Source of the DNA: Nematostella vectensis
Taxonomy: Eukaryota; Cnidaria; Anthozoa; Actiniaria; Edwardsiidae
Assembly (NCBI RefSeq): GCF_932526225.1
Contig: NC_064044.1
Coordinates: 8,172,801 to 8,236,800 of the forward strand
DNA length: 64,000 nt
Reading direction: 5' to 3'
Part shown: piece by piece, positions 52,801 through 63,929 of the stretch
How positions within the stretch are numbered: the stretch's first letter is position 1
How the letters are laid out: every line of letters starts with the position of its first letter
Notes under the pieces: model-generated
What the model saw: the letters and a program-made list of their open reading frames with translations, nothing else
Told to the model about the DNA's origin: nothing
Databases searched by the model: none
Position numbers and translations under genes: made by a program

Positions 52801-54926
52801 AGACCTGTTAGTATAAAGCTTTTATACAGATTATAACACAAACACTATTCACCTGCGAGTTGTGCTTTTACTTACTTGCTAGAGGCTCCAGACAGGCGAT
52901 TATAAATGGCATGCCCTTTTATTCTAACTTATTTTCTCACAGCCTTTTGGCCTGTTGTGTGCTCAGATCAGAGCAAAAAGCAAGAGCCTATAACCTACTG
53001 CATTGTGCGCAGAGGTTGTGAATGAAAAAAAAGTTGCTTGGGGATGAGAGAATGACTCTTGGAACACATGGCTTTTAGCCTTAGCCTTGGGTTGGACTTG
53101 ATAAACACAACCAACAAGTAATAAAAAAATTGCAGCATGGCAATCGACCAATGTTCCTTGCAAGCACACTTCGCATAGTTTACAGACAGACAGCTGTGAA
53201 TGGAAGGGGTGACGTTAGCGGCAGACTTAACCAGTCTAACATTGTGGAGATCTAAAATGCCATGCACAACACATTAAAAAGTCATCAACTAATAACAAAT
53301 GATATGAGAAAACTCCAAATACAACACACCTTGTAAACAATGTGAATTAGAGACAAAAATACCCCAGCAAACATTTTACATAACAAAACACTACAAGAGG
53401 TTATCTTTTGTATTTTCCTTAGTTCACTGAAGGTTCTTCCATAACCCTGGACCTACCATATATGCTGTTTAGCATATGAGAGAATTTAGACAGCAACCTT
53501 ACCATTCCTCATCTTTGTGCTGTTGGAAGAAATCATTCAGCTGTGTCTTTTTAAAGTCCAGTTTGTAAGCCTGGTATTTGCGGATGGCCTCCATGTCGTC
53601 AATGTTGTCGTCTTGTGTTGCTAGGAACTGTTTCAAGGTTTGCATGACGGGACCAGGGGGCGTCTCCAAGGAGGGGCCATCAGATCTAGGAACAAAACAA
53701 CAAATTTCAGGGCTCAAAGTTAACAACAGTTGCATTTGTTAAGTTTTATCCACTGCAAACTAAATAATAATTATCTTGTACTTGAAACCTTTATGATTTC
53801 CCAAGGACTGGGTTAGCGCTTACCCAGGAACAAATACGGCTATCTTGACATTTGATTGGGTAAAAAGGGCATTCATCACTGGGTTAGCGTTAACCTGCTT
53901 TCTAGGAACCTGGCCCTGGGCCCTAAATCACACTATTGTACCTTTGTCTTGCATCTTGTCCCATCTGCATTTGCCCCATGTCACCACCAGGGTGATTCCA
54001 AACAGGGTGATGCGGCATTCCGCCAGCATTAGCTCCGCCTCCCCCGTAAGGACCAAAGTCACCACCACCGCCATGGTACGGATCATCCCTGTTGATAAAG
54101 ACATTGATACTAAATCGTCAGAATGTCACAGAATGCTAAATATACTATAAGGGTGGTAAAAGAAGACAGAAAATTGGGAGCCTGGTGTTACACACTAGCG
54201 AAGGAAATAGAGAAATAAGTAGAGATGCTATATCTGAAGTGTGTGTGAAAATATCATGATTAGCAAAGTAGACAGAGATTCCTTCCTATTCTTTTGTCTG
54301 AATACTTTGCTAGTGAAAAAAGGTTTTCAAAGGAAAACACTGACTAGCAAAACTACACCAAACAGAAAATGTAGACCACTGCTGTCACTTTCACAAATTT
54401 TACAAGTGTCTTGTTTTTTTATACAGCAACAGTGTGCTATCGTTGGATTATTAGGACATAAACTCCTGCATGCCCCTCAGTTACTGTGAAACACTTTGAA
54501 ATTAAATATTTTCTCAAAACGCTGCATAATACATATCTTGCCAAAGTAAAGTGTTTATATTACACAAAGATAGGTTTGTCTTCCACATGTTGTGCGCGTT
54601 TTTTTCACGCACACGTGATGGAGGGGTGAAACAGATATTAATTTCTTTTTTTACCAATCTCTTCTCAGGCGCTTTGGTATAGGAGGACTCAATTCATGGT
54701 GCCTTCCGCCACTATCTCGCCTTCCACGATCGAAATCTCGGTAATCGCCGCCTCCTCTTCTACCTCTATCCCACGACCCTTGCTGATCACGGCGTCGGTC
54801 TGGCCAGTCGTCACGGCGAGAGTTTCTCTCTTCTCTTTCTCTTCTCCGTTCGTTATAATCACTTCTTTCTCTTCGAAACTTATCTCTGGCTCTTCTTCTG
54901 TCGTATTCTTCGTCGCTATCGCCCAT
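40806..54926 (-). CDS. SRRT: Serrate RNA effector molecule homolog (ARS2)
   Basis: Nuclear cap-binding-complex partner linking capped transcripts to miRNA processing, 3'-end formation and export or decay. Seventeen coding exons (54926-54655, 54088-53942, 53685-53503, 52783-52614, 52055-51685, 51219-50958, 50228-49738, 49520-49263, 47718-47657, 47091-47022, 46915-46703, 46185-45813, 45102-44967, 44571-44418, 43918-43747, 42316-42217, 40884-40806) join in frame to 1170 residues; the human protein has about 876. Recognised blocks: [12 protein letters not shown] start, DAIVKFLD helical region, RRM-like part ([31 protein letters not shown]), [20 protein letters not shown], the finger-like [10 protein letters not shown] plus RKHIFNKH, and the C-terminal YRDLDAPDD tail that contacts CBC partners in other species. 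The extra length is acidic/Ser-rich linker in exons 5-7, including an RS-rich stretch. The exon-12/13 acceptor (GAAG) is weak and less certain. Exon 8 starts at a CAGCAG tandem acceptor. Confidence 0.95.
42325..43112. repeat. 37-bp minisatellite, about 21 copies, in SRRT intron 16
   Basis: The unit includes CAGATAACTTCAAACAAAAG and TACAACGATCTGCC. On the SRRT sense strand each unit contains CTGTCAGGCAG, an AG that resembles an acceptor but lacks a strong pyrimidine tract. The array ends about 10 bp before the real acceptor of exon 16 (CTCTTTCCAG). Confidence 0.95.
44086..44217. repeat. Dispersed 130-bp repeat, copy 1 (SRRT intron 14)
   Basis: It contains GTGGGTTGCAAAACAAGGG, GATTTTGCACAGGTTAGTTA and ACTTGAGCCGACTGTGCA. 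The same order recurs at 45288-45425 and 46291-46432, always in the same orientation. No terminal inverted repeat or tRNA-like head was found, so the class is unknown. Confidence 0.85.
44572..44966 (-). other. U12-type AT-AC intron of SRRT (intron 13)
   Basis: The intron begins ATATCCTTAC, the consensus minor-spliceosome 5' splice site, and ends CATTTCCAC. GCCCTTAAC (44589-44581), a near-consensus U12 branch site, lies about 10 nt before the end. No GT donor or usable AG acceptor preserves the frame here. The AT-AC borders join GAATC to TGAG in phase 2, giving KKDPE-S-EIEKF, against KDPEQEVEKF in human SRRT. A GC-rich dispersed fragment (about 44697-44780) sits inside the intron. Confidence 0.9.
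45288..45425. repeat. Dispersed 130-bp repeat, copy 2 (SRRT intron 12)
   Basis: It matches 44086-44217 with scattered substitutions and a 2-3-bp deletion near its start, in the same orientation. Confidence 0.85.
45595..45810 (-). repeat. Tandem duplicates of the SRRT exon-12 3' end with its donor
   Basis: Read on the minus strand, 45770-45688 and 45690-45595 are diverged copies of the last 75 bp of exon 12 (GAGATGCCTAATAGGTGT, CATGCATGTA, CCTGAGAAG). Each ends in a donor-like GGTAAGG. A third, shorter copy (about 45810-45773) has lost its donor. They lie immediately downstream of the true donor at 45812. Confidence 0.85.
46291..46432. repeat. Dispersed 130-bp repeat, copy 3 (SRRT intron 11)
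   Basis: It matches 44086-44217, including GTGGGTT GCAAAACAAGGG-like and TTGATTTTGCACAGGTTAG blocks, in the same orientation. Confidence 0.85.
47199..47573. mobile_element. Possible MITE in SRRT intron 9/10 region
   Basis: AAGGCCCGGTTCACATG on the left and CACATATGAATAAGGCC on the right form weak inverted ends. The interior has GATTCGG and CCGAATCAAATGCC phrases in opposite orientations. Boundaries uncertain; it lies between SRRT exons 9 and 10. Confidence 0.45.
48627..49194. mobile_element. 568-bp MITE with perfect termini and TCTTAG target duplication
   Basis: The termini CAGGGCTTCTGGAATTACG and CGTAATTCCAGAAGCCCTG are exact inverses, flanked by identical TCTTAG (48621-48626 and 49195-49200). 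The subterminal regions are packed with CCGCGTAAT repeats in opposite orientations at the two ends. There is no transposase frame. The CAGGG ends recall hAT-type elements, but a 6-bp duplication is atypical for that group. It lies in SRRT intron 8. Confidence 0.92.
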
Positions 54927-55320
54927 CTTTGGGGTAAAGCCTTAGAAATGAAGAAGAGTTCTTGAGGAAAGGATATTTTTTTGTTCAACAAAATGGCGGC
55001 TCGCATGTGCAGGAGGCCCAGGACCCTTTGAGCGCGCCAGCCCAGCCCCTCACGGCCAAGCTTTTAACTGCCCCCCCCCCCCCCCCCCCCCACATACACA
55101 CACCCCCCTCCCGTAAAAATAAAAAAATCTAACCAGATATATTTCTTTTTAAAAAAATTCCAAATGAAAATAAAATTTTTAAAAATTACCTTGAATATGG
55201 CCTATACTTGTTTTCTGTCTGCTATTTTCCCCTTACAAAATATATTGGGGTGCCTGTGCTGCTCAGCAAACATTCGTTGAAGCAAATGCGCGACTTCTGT
55301 GCGCAGTACAGAAATCCAAT
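54927..55320. promoter_or_regulatory. Bidirectional promoter between SRRT and SNRNP40
   Basis: Start codons on opposite strands are 394 bp apart. The interval has a poly-C run (about 55070-55090) with CACA repeats and no TATA box near either gene, as expected for housekeeping genes. Both ATGs sit in ATGGCG/ATGGGC-like contexts, and the SRRT side also has AAAATGGCGGC near 54990, which resembles a YY1 site. Confidence 0.6.
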
Positions 55321-58300
55321 ATGGCGTCCAAAAGAAGAATCGAAGGAGAAGAAAGTCCCGGTGCTCTTGTACCTGTTTTGAAGAAACCTAAACAAAATCA
55401 GCTATCAGTAATCGATCCAAAAAATGCTATCCAAGCGGTGGGTGAAATTTTGGAAATATTTTTCTTGCGATCTGCAAGAAACCGATGTTGTATACATCTT
55501 GCACATGGTAAAACAAAGTGCCGGGTCTTTTGTGTTTAACTGACATGCATGTATTTTAGCTGCCAAACCGGACGTCAGCGTTAGAATCTCCAATAATGTT
55601 GCTGACAGGACATGAGGTAAGAATTTAGAGTTCGTCGCTTCTTAGACGCTTCCACCTCACGGTACGTAATTATTCCCATTCACAGGGGGAGATCTATTCG
55701 TCTCGTTTTCATCCTTCTGGGGAAACGTTAGCTTCAGTTGGATTCGACAGATTGATTTGTAAGTAAAATTAGTGTATATTGCACCGCTAAACTTCAGAAT
55801 ACCCCATTGTATAAAGATTAAGAGCTTTTTTATGTTGATTTTATTATTTTTATTTGTGAAGACCTATGGAATGTGTATGGTGAATGTGAGAACTTTGCTG
55901 TGCTGAAGGGTCACACAGGGGCGATAATGGACATACACTTTTCTACAGATGGAAAGTAAGTTTGGAAACTAGAGGTATGATATGCCTAAATCAGTTCATA
56001 AGTTAATTATGTACTAACTTCAAATATTTTACTTTTCTTTTAGCACCATGTTTACAGCATCCACTGACAAAACTGTGGCACTATGGGACTACGAGACAGG
56101 TGCTAGAATGAAACGACTCAAAGGTCACACATCCTTTGTCAATAGCTGCTGTCCATCACGACGTGGGATGCAGTATGTTGTCAGTGGCTCAGATGATAGT
56201 ACAATTAAGGTGAGGAGCAATAAGAAAAGGAGCAATTTCACTGCTTGCTATAGAATGATGTGTTAGGCATACAGTTTTATGTTGAATAAATCCCCTTTCA
56301 ATGAATGAACAGTAGTCCTCTTCTCTAATAAAATTGAAGTGTAAAATATCAAATAAGTGCCTTTTGAATAGATGAATAGAAGCCCTCTTCTGCCTATTAG
56401 AAGAACCTGTAACCTGTTTTATTTCTCATCTTTGCAGTTATGGGACACAAGAAAGAGAGGCTGCGCTCAAACATTCCAAAATGTGTTCCAGGTACTGTAG
56501 ATGACGAGAAGCATTCAAGACTGTTTCTGTTTAGATAATTTATGTGTGTTCTTGGTATAACATTAATAAACACATTGACCCCTCAACCGGCCTGTACCGG
56601 CTTTGGGAAGTACCCACAACCCCAAAAATTCATAAATGCAAAATAAACACAACAAGATGAAGATACTCAGGCATCAGTCTAAGGGATAAATAGTCTTGCA
56701 GATATGCATCCAACCAAGGTGTTGGCATCTACTCTTAAGCCAAATAATAGCACAGGTTCTTTGACAAATCTCAAATCGAACAAGGAGAGAAAAGCAGAAT
56801 CACCCCTCTCAATAAAACGCTCAAAATACCACACAAGGGAGAGAGATCAGCAAACACAGCTCAAGACACAAATAGATACCTTTATTCTGATCCTCCAGGT
56901 ACATTTCCATGGCCTCAAAACACAATGTCCACTCCTTGAAGGATTGTACAACCACGAAGATGTCTTTACGTATTGCAAAGCATTCTGGGAGATCCAGGGG
57001 AAAATTCACGAGGGGAGGGCCAGTCAACACTCCTCTCCCCAAAGTCAGTGGGTTTTTTATAAGTCTTTTCACCCCGAAGCCAAACATATCAATTCCAGGT
57101 CATACAGACCCAGAATAGCAGTGTAAACAATTTTGGAATCAATTTGGCAACCATCAACTTGTGCTGGCTTCAGTACAACGACGAGAGATTAAAAGTGGGG
57201 ACCGCAAAGCACTGTTGGAAAGCTTGGATACCGCTGACTAGGTGCAGCTGTGTTTGACTTTGACGGGCTGTATAAAACTCAGAATAGGGGGGGAGGTATC
57301 TGTTGATAGCACAAGTTGATAGTTGCTTGTATTTTTCATAAAAAATACAGCTATGAGCATATTAGGAGAGTGTCTCAGGACATCATGAAGTCTTTTGGGG
57401 CATAATTGAGTGCTTTGCTTATGGATATTTGCAAGCAAAGGTGGATTCATAATGATTTTTTCTTGTTTGTCTTTGCCTGGATGAGAAAATAATTTTCTAA
57501 TGAATCACCACAGCTCTCCTAAATGCTGTCTTTTCTGAAACCAAATTGATTCCAAAATTGTTTACACTGCTATTCTGGGTCTGTATGACCTTGAAATGAT
57601 TTGTTTGGCTTTGGGGTGAAAAGACTTCCCTGGATCTCCCAGAATGCTTTTCAATCCGTGAAGGCATCTTCGTGGTTTTACAAGCCTTCAAGGAGTGGAC
57701 ATTGTGTTTTGAGGCCATGGAAATGAACCTGGAAGATCAGAATAAAGGTATCTATTTGTGTCTTGAGCTGTGTTTGCTGATCTCTCTCCCTTGTCTTGTA
57801 TTTTGAGCGTTTTATTGAGAGGGGTGATTCTGCTTGTCTTTCCTTGTTCGATTTGAAATTTGTCAAAGAACCTGTGCTATTATTTGGCTTAAGAGTAGTT
57901 GCCAACACCTTGGTTGGATGCATATCTTCAAGACCATTTATCCCTTAGACTGATGCCTGAGTATCTTCATCTTGTTGTGTTTAGTTTGCATTTATGAATT
58001 TTTTGGGTTGTGGATACTTTCCAAAGCCGGTACAGGCTGGTTGAGGGGTCAATGTGTTAAAACTACCTTTACCAAATGGTGAATAATTTTTACTCTTTTT
58101 CAGCTTCAGTAAAACAAGTGCTAATTCAAAGCAGGGTGTTTCCATATTTCAAAATTATTATTTAACAGCATTCGTAATAAATCATTGATCCTTAAGAAAT
58201 TAAACAACTTAGTTTTGTATGATCTTTGCTCAATCTTCAATTTAATTCAAATTCAATTCAGTTTTATTTTGACAGTTACATACGAAACAAGTACAAGGAA

Positions 58301-61300
58301 AGGAAGAAAGAGAAAAAATTATTCGATAAAATTATCTTGTGCCGCAGCTAAATAGCCAGAAGCTTTTGAGTTGGCCACTTATTGTTAAATGATAATGCTA
58401 AAAGCCTTGTATTTCAAGTACCTTTACATTTTTGGGGGATAGTGAGGGGCTTATTTATTGGAAGGTTGATTCTAAAACAAGCATTTATGGTATCTGTGAT
58501 AAAACTTTGCTTTTTTCTAGGTCACTGCTGTTGCTTTCAGTGATGCAAGTGATCAGATATTCTCTGGAGGGATTGATAATGAAATCAAAGTAAGTGTTTA
58601 TTCTCCGGATGATTTGATAGTAATCAAAGGGATTGGTAACAAAATCAAAGTTGATTAAAAGCATATGTGTTTTTTAGGTATGGGATTTACGTAAGAATGA
58701 TGTCCTGTATAAGATGTCTGGACACACAGACACAGTCACAGGCGTTCAACTCAGTCCAGATGGCTCATTCTTACTATCCAACTCAATGGATAACACAGGT
58801 ATTGATAACTAAATGACGATTGATTATCATGTCAATGACTGGTTTTGCCTGTTGGACTTGGCTTCGTTGTATCAGAAACCTTTTAGTTAGTTGAAACCCC
58901 GTAACATGCAAAACCTTTTTGCCATCCTGCAAACTGTTGAATTGCACACAGAATTCAGATGGACATGGACAAATATGGGCCAATCACCTAACCACCAAAT
59001 AATGGCCAATCTTAGCACTTGCAAACATTGTCTCTTGATAAGAGGAAAATGCAGTGTTTTTTAGAGAGACAGGACCTCAAGCTTGAAATTGTTACCCAAA
59101 AAGTGAGGTGTTCACAGCCCTCAGCATAGCAAGCCCAGTCTACTGTTACTAGTTGTTTCAGCTCTATCATATTTTTTAAGAAATGTGACAGCTGGTACAA
59201 TTTTTGGTCTAATTCACATTGTACCACCGAGATTACTTCATAGAAGAAACATTGCCATAGCAGAGAGCAGGCCTCCAAACATTGGATAGGGGACACAATA
59301 CAGAAACATTTAGAAAATATTTGGGGCACAGCCATGCCCCTACTGGACATTAATCACATTGGGGGAGGGGGAGGGGGGGCACGTGCCCCCTGTCCCCCAC
59401 CCCCTGCTACAGCCCTGAATGGTCTTTTTTGAGCTGTACAAAGGAACTCAAGTTTTTTGGAAACACTGTTGGTTGTCAGGAGGAATAAACATTTTGTAAT
59501 TTTTACCTCTATTTCAGTCCGTATGTGGGATGTTAGGGCATTTGCCCCAATGGAAAGGTGCTTGAAAGTGTTTCTTGGAGCTCAACATAACTTCGAAAAG
59601 GTTTGTAGATCAAGTTATCCAACACCAAGTAGGGGAGTATTAAAAATTATCAGCAACACTTGTCTACCATCATATTTTTTTTTTTATGATCAGGAAAATC
59701 TTTAATGTCAATGTTAATTAACAAAATAATAAGTAAAAGTTGTGTAAGTAACTGAAAAATAGATCTCTTTCTTGAAGGGTTCAAGGCTGGTTGCCCTTGC
59801 AGTGACCTCCCACAGCCAGCCAGATGCCATTATCTGCATGGTCATTACTTGCAAGGGCAGATGGAACAGAGTGACTGTTCATGATTTGGCTAGCATGTTG
59901 GCTTGCTCAAAATTTTCAATGTAACTTGACTAGTTTTTTTAGTCAACATGGAGAGCACATCACATGTACAAACAGGGTGGTAAAAGGGTATTTTTGTGAA
60001 ACGAGATTTGGCCATTTTTCACCCTACAAGAAATGTGAAATCGTCCTTTTGGACGTCCGTAAAACATGATTTAACGATTTAAAAGGCCATTTTTTGATCC
60101 ATGAAACGTGAAAAATCATTTAGCCCAGTCTGAAACGTGATCCATACCCCCCTTTACCAGCCTGTACAAACAAATCAGTGGATGTATAGAGAAGTTTGTG
60201 ATTTGATAATTTAGCCTAACACATTCTGGTCTTCTTGCCCTTGCATTTGTTTTCAATTATCATTATCTAAACCAGCTAAACCAACATTGAATTCCTAATG
60301 TCCTTGCAGAATCTGATCAAGTGTTCCTGGTCACCTGATGGACTTATGATTGCGGCCGGGTCAGCCGACAGATTCGTCTACGTCTGGGACACCAACTCAC
60401 GTCGCATCCTGTACAAGTTGCCAGGCCATGCTGGCTCTGTGAATGATGCACACTTCCATCCTACTGAACCTATTTGTGAGTGTTGTTAAGTGTCCGTTGT
60501 TTAGTGCTGTTTACAAGTGCTTCCATCAGATGCTGCATTCCATTCCCTTAGCGGCTAAGATATATTCGACCAGTTCCTTCCACCAGTGCTTCAGAAAATG
60601 TGCTTTTTTTTCTTAAATAAGGATTAAAAATAAGGTGCTCCAGAACCGAACATAAACATTTACCAGGACAATAACAATACATAGAAAAGTTTATACCTTA
60701 CATAGGACCTTCTTGGAAAAACTATCCACAAATCATTAATGATTTTTCTGAGGGGGGAGGGTATGAGTGATTTCTCTGAGGGGGTGGTATGAGTGATTTC
60801 TCTGAGGGGGAGGGTATGAGAGGTTTTTAAGGGGGAGGTTATAAGTGGTTTCTCTGAGGAGGGGATGTATGAGAGGTTCTAAAGGGGGAGGTCATAAGTG
60901 GTTTCTCTGAGAGGTATGAGAGGTTTCACTGAAGGGGGAGATGAGTTATTTCTGTGAGGTGACAGGATGAGAGGTTTCTCAAAGGGGAGAGAGGTTGAGA
61001 GGTTTCTCCAGGGGGGAGGGGATAAGAGGTTTCTCTGAGGGGGAGGGGTTGAGAGGTTTCTCTATGGAGAGAGAGGATGAGAGGTTTCTCCAGGGGGGAG
61101 GGGATGACAGGTTTCTCCAGGGGGGAGGGGATGAGGTTTCTCTAAGGGGAGAGAGGATGAGAGGTTTCTTTAGGGGGTAGGGGACGAGAGGTTTCTCTGA
61201 GGGGGGAGGGGATGAGAGGTTTCTTTGAGAGGGTGTGAGGTTTGATATCCTGCAATCATGTTAATAATTCCGTATTATTTTCTTTCTTTTTGTAGTATTA

Positions 61301-61348
61301 TCATGTGGAAGTGACAAGAAACTCTTCTTAGGTGAACTTCAAGCCTAG
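55321..61348 (+). CDS. SNRNP40: U5 snRNP 40 kDa WD-repeat protein
   Basis: Component of the U5 snRNP and tri-snRNP in the spliceosome; a seven-bladed WD40 propeller. Eleven exons (55321-55437, 55560-55616, 55686-55758, 55862-55955, 56044-56209, 56438-56491, 58521-58589, 58678-58798, 59518-59600, 60310-60475, 61296-61348) join with correct phases to 350 residues; the human protein has 357. Diagnostic matches: IMLLTGHEGEIYSSRFHP, GFDRLIYLWNVYG, TASTDKTVALWD, RLKGHTSFVNSC, SGGIDNEIKVWDLR, HNFEKNLIKCSWSPDG, AAGSADRFVYVWDT and RRILYKLPGHAGSVN, ending KKLFLGELQA. The N-terminus is shorter and lacks the Gly/Ala-rich insert of mammals. Intron 6 (2.0 kb) holds a large inverted repeat and intron 10 a purine-rich tandem array. 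Confidence 0.97.
56569..58058. repeat. Large inverted repeat (arms about 0.55 kb) in SNRNP40 intron 6
   Basis: The left arm 56569-57147 and right arm 57541-58058 are reverse complements with about 90 percent or more identity by eye (shared blocks such as CCAACCAAGGTGTTGGCA and CTCAAGACACAAATAGATACC). They are separated by about 390 bp of unrelated sequence. The left arm has an extra 60-70-bp insert near 57001-57060. The mirrored open frames on both strands come from the two arms. No transposase or LTR features are seen. Confidence 0.93.
58627..58652 (+). repeat. Short duplicate of SNRNP40 exon-7 end and donor
   Basis: AAGGGATTGGTAACAAAATC followed by AAAGTT repeats the exon-7 end (GAGGGATTGATAATGAAATC, then AAAGTA) 60 bp downstream, with a decayed donor. 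Short enough that chance is possible. Confidence 0.55.
59262..59415. mobile_element. Relic of a dispersed element, related to 18686-18800
   Basis: GCAGGCCTCCAAACATTGG, ACAATACAGAAACATTTAG and GGCACAGCCATGCCCCTAC align with the 18686 copy. A G-run/C-run pair near 59360-59400 and CTACAGCCCTG form the right end. It lies in SNRNP40 intron 8. Confidence 0.5.
60744..61235 (+). repeat. Purine-rich tandem repeats in SNRNP40 intron 10
   Basis: About 15 irregular 28-35-bp units with GAGAGGTTTCTCTGAGGGGG and GGGAGGGGATGA. The strand is strongly purine-biased. The array lies about 60 bp upstream of the last exon. Confidence 0.92.
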
Positions 61349-63244
61349 CTGTTTTCCGACAGCCTACGCCTTGACTTCCTTATCGGACTTCCTGTGCTCC
61401 AGGTGAACCGTAGGGAGCGTGGGATCGCCACAGGAAACCCGTTACGTCTCTTTTCCGCTACAGGCGACCTGATCAGAACGCCATGGATTAGGGAGGTTTT
61501 CACTATGTAAATAAATCACGGGCTCGTTTAAAAAAATGACTCCTTTTCCTACTTTTTCTCGCAAATCTGGTGAATAGCTGATGTTTTCTTTTTGTCTAAC
61601 ATTTCTAGTAAATATAGTTTTGTAAAATACTTACTATTCTAGAAATGCAAATAAAATTTGTTTAAAAATACACTACTGCTATGCTACTGCTATCATATTT
61701 TATATAAGAACATTTTACACACTTGTAATACTACATTTGAATGTTTTCTGATTCGCCAACCACCTCCTTATCTCAACCTTTCACCATCTACATCTTCAAT
61801 CACCGCCTTGCAGGAAACCGCCGGTCGGTATCAGTTAACAAACCGGTTTGACGGGTTATCGAAGCGCCCGCGTTACACCAGGGGCTTAGGTCGTCAAGGT
61901 CAGATCACTCAAGCGCGAAGTTCAATGTTGCGAACATGAATGTTGGATTGCGAACACAAATGCTGGATTCAATCAGTAATGTTGAATTGCGACAATGAAT
62001 GCTGGATTGCAAAATTAATATTGAATTTTTAAGGTGCGGTGTCGAATGGTTTAAGAAGCAAGTTGAACTGCGATAAAAACCACATTGCATTATGGACATG
62101 GATGTCAAATTGTAAGCACGCATGTTGAATTGTGAACATAGAAAATCGCATTATAGATGAACGCATGTTAAATTGTGACCGTCAAATATTGCATGACAAA
62201 AGTTGCACATTGAAACCATTGAATGTCAAATCACAAGATCGAATTTCGGCGGGAATATAACGCCACAGAAAAGCGATTATTGTAAATTGTCGCTCGCAGA
62301 ACATTAAAAGCCGCAGTAAATTACTTAATCGCAAATGGCAATAGTCAAATGACAGCTCTACGGTCGAAAGATGCTAAGGAACGCATTACATGACTTTCAA
62401 ATGAAGGAGAACACCTAGAATACACTAACACCCAATATCTGCTGGTGCTTTGCATTGCACAGCACTGTAGTTTACTTCTTAATCATGTTAAAAAACGTCA
62501 TTTCTTGGAAATTCCTATAGCAATTTGCCGTTTTCATCTACAGGATTTATTTAATCATTTAATAGTTTTATTTAATATAATATGTAATTAAATGAACAAA
62601 TTACAATTCAAAATATTTTTCGGTTATATGTTATCGATGAAATCTTAACGTTGTTGCTTTGAACTTTCTCAAAGTCCGCTGGCCAGCTTTTTAGAAATTG
62701 GCTTCTGCGCCTGATTTTTTTTTTACTTATTATTGAGGAAATTACCCATTAGATCGCGCGCTTCTATTAGGGAAAACCAAAGAGGGCAACTTGGGGCAAG
62801 TCTACTTTAATAGCTGTTGGTTAAATATGAATTTAGAAAATACTATTTTGAAATTCAGCGCATGTATCGTCGCACGCTGTAAAAAAGGCGTTAAAAATAT
62901 CGGCCCGCCTTTTGATAAACGATCAGTGAAAAGGAGTAGGGGTTATATCAACCTAATGTTCCTCTCTAAGGAACTATAGAACCAATTAGTAAAAAAGAAA
63001 AAAGACTATTGTGTCTGAGTGAGTTTGACTTATTTGCCTTGCCTCGTTGTTTTCCTCGTGAATTAAAATTTGCAATGCAAAATAAAAACCAGGGATCTAT
63101 TGTGTTAAAGAAATTACACTTCTCGGATATCATATAATATGAGATAGTTCGTGAAAGGTAGCACTTGGGAATTCTACATCTGGTGACCAAGAAGGTCAAA
63201 TAAAAGCGGGAACAGAGAAGAAAAGAGATTGTCTACCTAAAAAA
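61349..63244. other. SNRNP40 3' flank and intergenic region
   Basis: Candidate polyadenylation signals are at 61510-61515 and 61650-61655 (AATAAA). From about 61915 to 62180 there are irregular degenerate repeats of phrases like TGTTGAATTGCGAACATG and AATGCTGGATTGC. The remainder is AT-rich without a supported gene; the CLN3-type promoter should lie near its right end. Confidence 0.6.
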
Positions 63245-63704
63245 ATGGACTCATCGAAAGCAAATGCTGAGGACAAAAGCAAAGAGAAAATTATCGGTGT
63301 TTTTGCGTTCTTTATGTTCGGCTTGGTTGAGTACGTATCCTTTGGAACTATAATAACCGGCTCACAGGATATTCTCGCCAATACAGAAGTACCAACGACA
63401 ATAACAATTCTAACCGCGAATCTTCCATACATGTTGCTCTCCATCGTTCTCCCGTATTTTATGTCCAAGGTTCCCGTTCCTGTTCGAGTTTGGAGTGCAT
63501 TTGGGCTACTCACATTGGGAATGCTAGTCGTAGCACTCGGACAAAACTTGTGGCTCAGGCTTTTCGGAATTGCGCTAAATTCAGTGGGATATTCCTTCAT
63601 AGAAGTTGGCTTGCTTCCGCTGTCGGCGTTTTACAGTGAAAGGACTGTGTTTGCATTTTCTGGTGGCACCGGTTTGGGTTTCATCGGTACAACCTATTAC
63701 ACAG
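63245..63704 (+). CDS. CLN3: Battenin/CLN3-type lysosomal membrane protein, first coding exon (continues beyond window)
   Basis: CLN3 proteins are multi-pass endolysosomal membrane proteins of the major-facilitator-like fold; human CLN3 loss causes juvenile Batten disease. This exon encodes 153 residues, with ATG at 63245 and a donor (ACAG, then GTAAAA) after 63704 in phase 1. Features: a charged start, a first hydrophobic segment (GVFAFFMFGLVEYVSFGTII), QDILAN, a second segment near PYMLLSIVLPYFM, VPVPVRVW, LTLGMLVVALG, and the family motif region SVGYSFIEVGLLPLSAFY followed by SGGTGLGFIGT. This matches human ISSGLGEVTFLSLTAFYP and SGTGGAGLLGA in order. No further exon is recognised before the window ends at 64000. 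Confidence 0.85.
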
Positions 63705-63792
63705 GTAAAAAGTATAATAGTTTTATCATTACAAAACAAATAGGGCAAATCTTAAATAATTTCCGTGTCGCTAAATACATTCTTTATTATAA

Positions 63793-63929
63793 GGTCAAGT
63801 TTAAACGTCGTATTATCCATGAGCCGTACTCAATGCAAATGCATGCAAATGAAGATGGAACAATCGACTTGATTCTTTTGCATTTCCATTGAATACGGCT
63901 CATGGATAATACGACGTTTGAACTTAGCC
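63793..63929. mobile_element. 137-bp hairpin MITE in CLN3 intron 1
   Basis: CGTCGTATTATCCATGAGCC on the left is repeated as its exact inverse on the right (GGCTCATGGATAATACGACG). The pairing extends to about 55 bp per arm with few mismatches and a loop of roughly 25 bp. Confidence 0.85.

Noticed and set aside
56704..57923. Mirrored frames starting MHPTKVLA on both strands, possibly a transposon protein
   Set aside because: They are the two arms of one inverted repeat; the frames are short, interrupted differently in each arm and match no protein I recognise.
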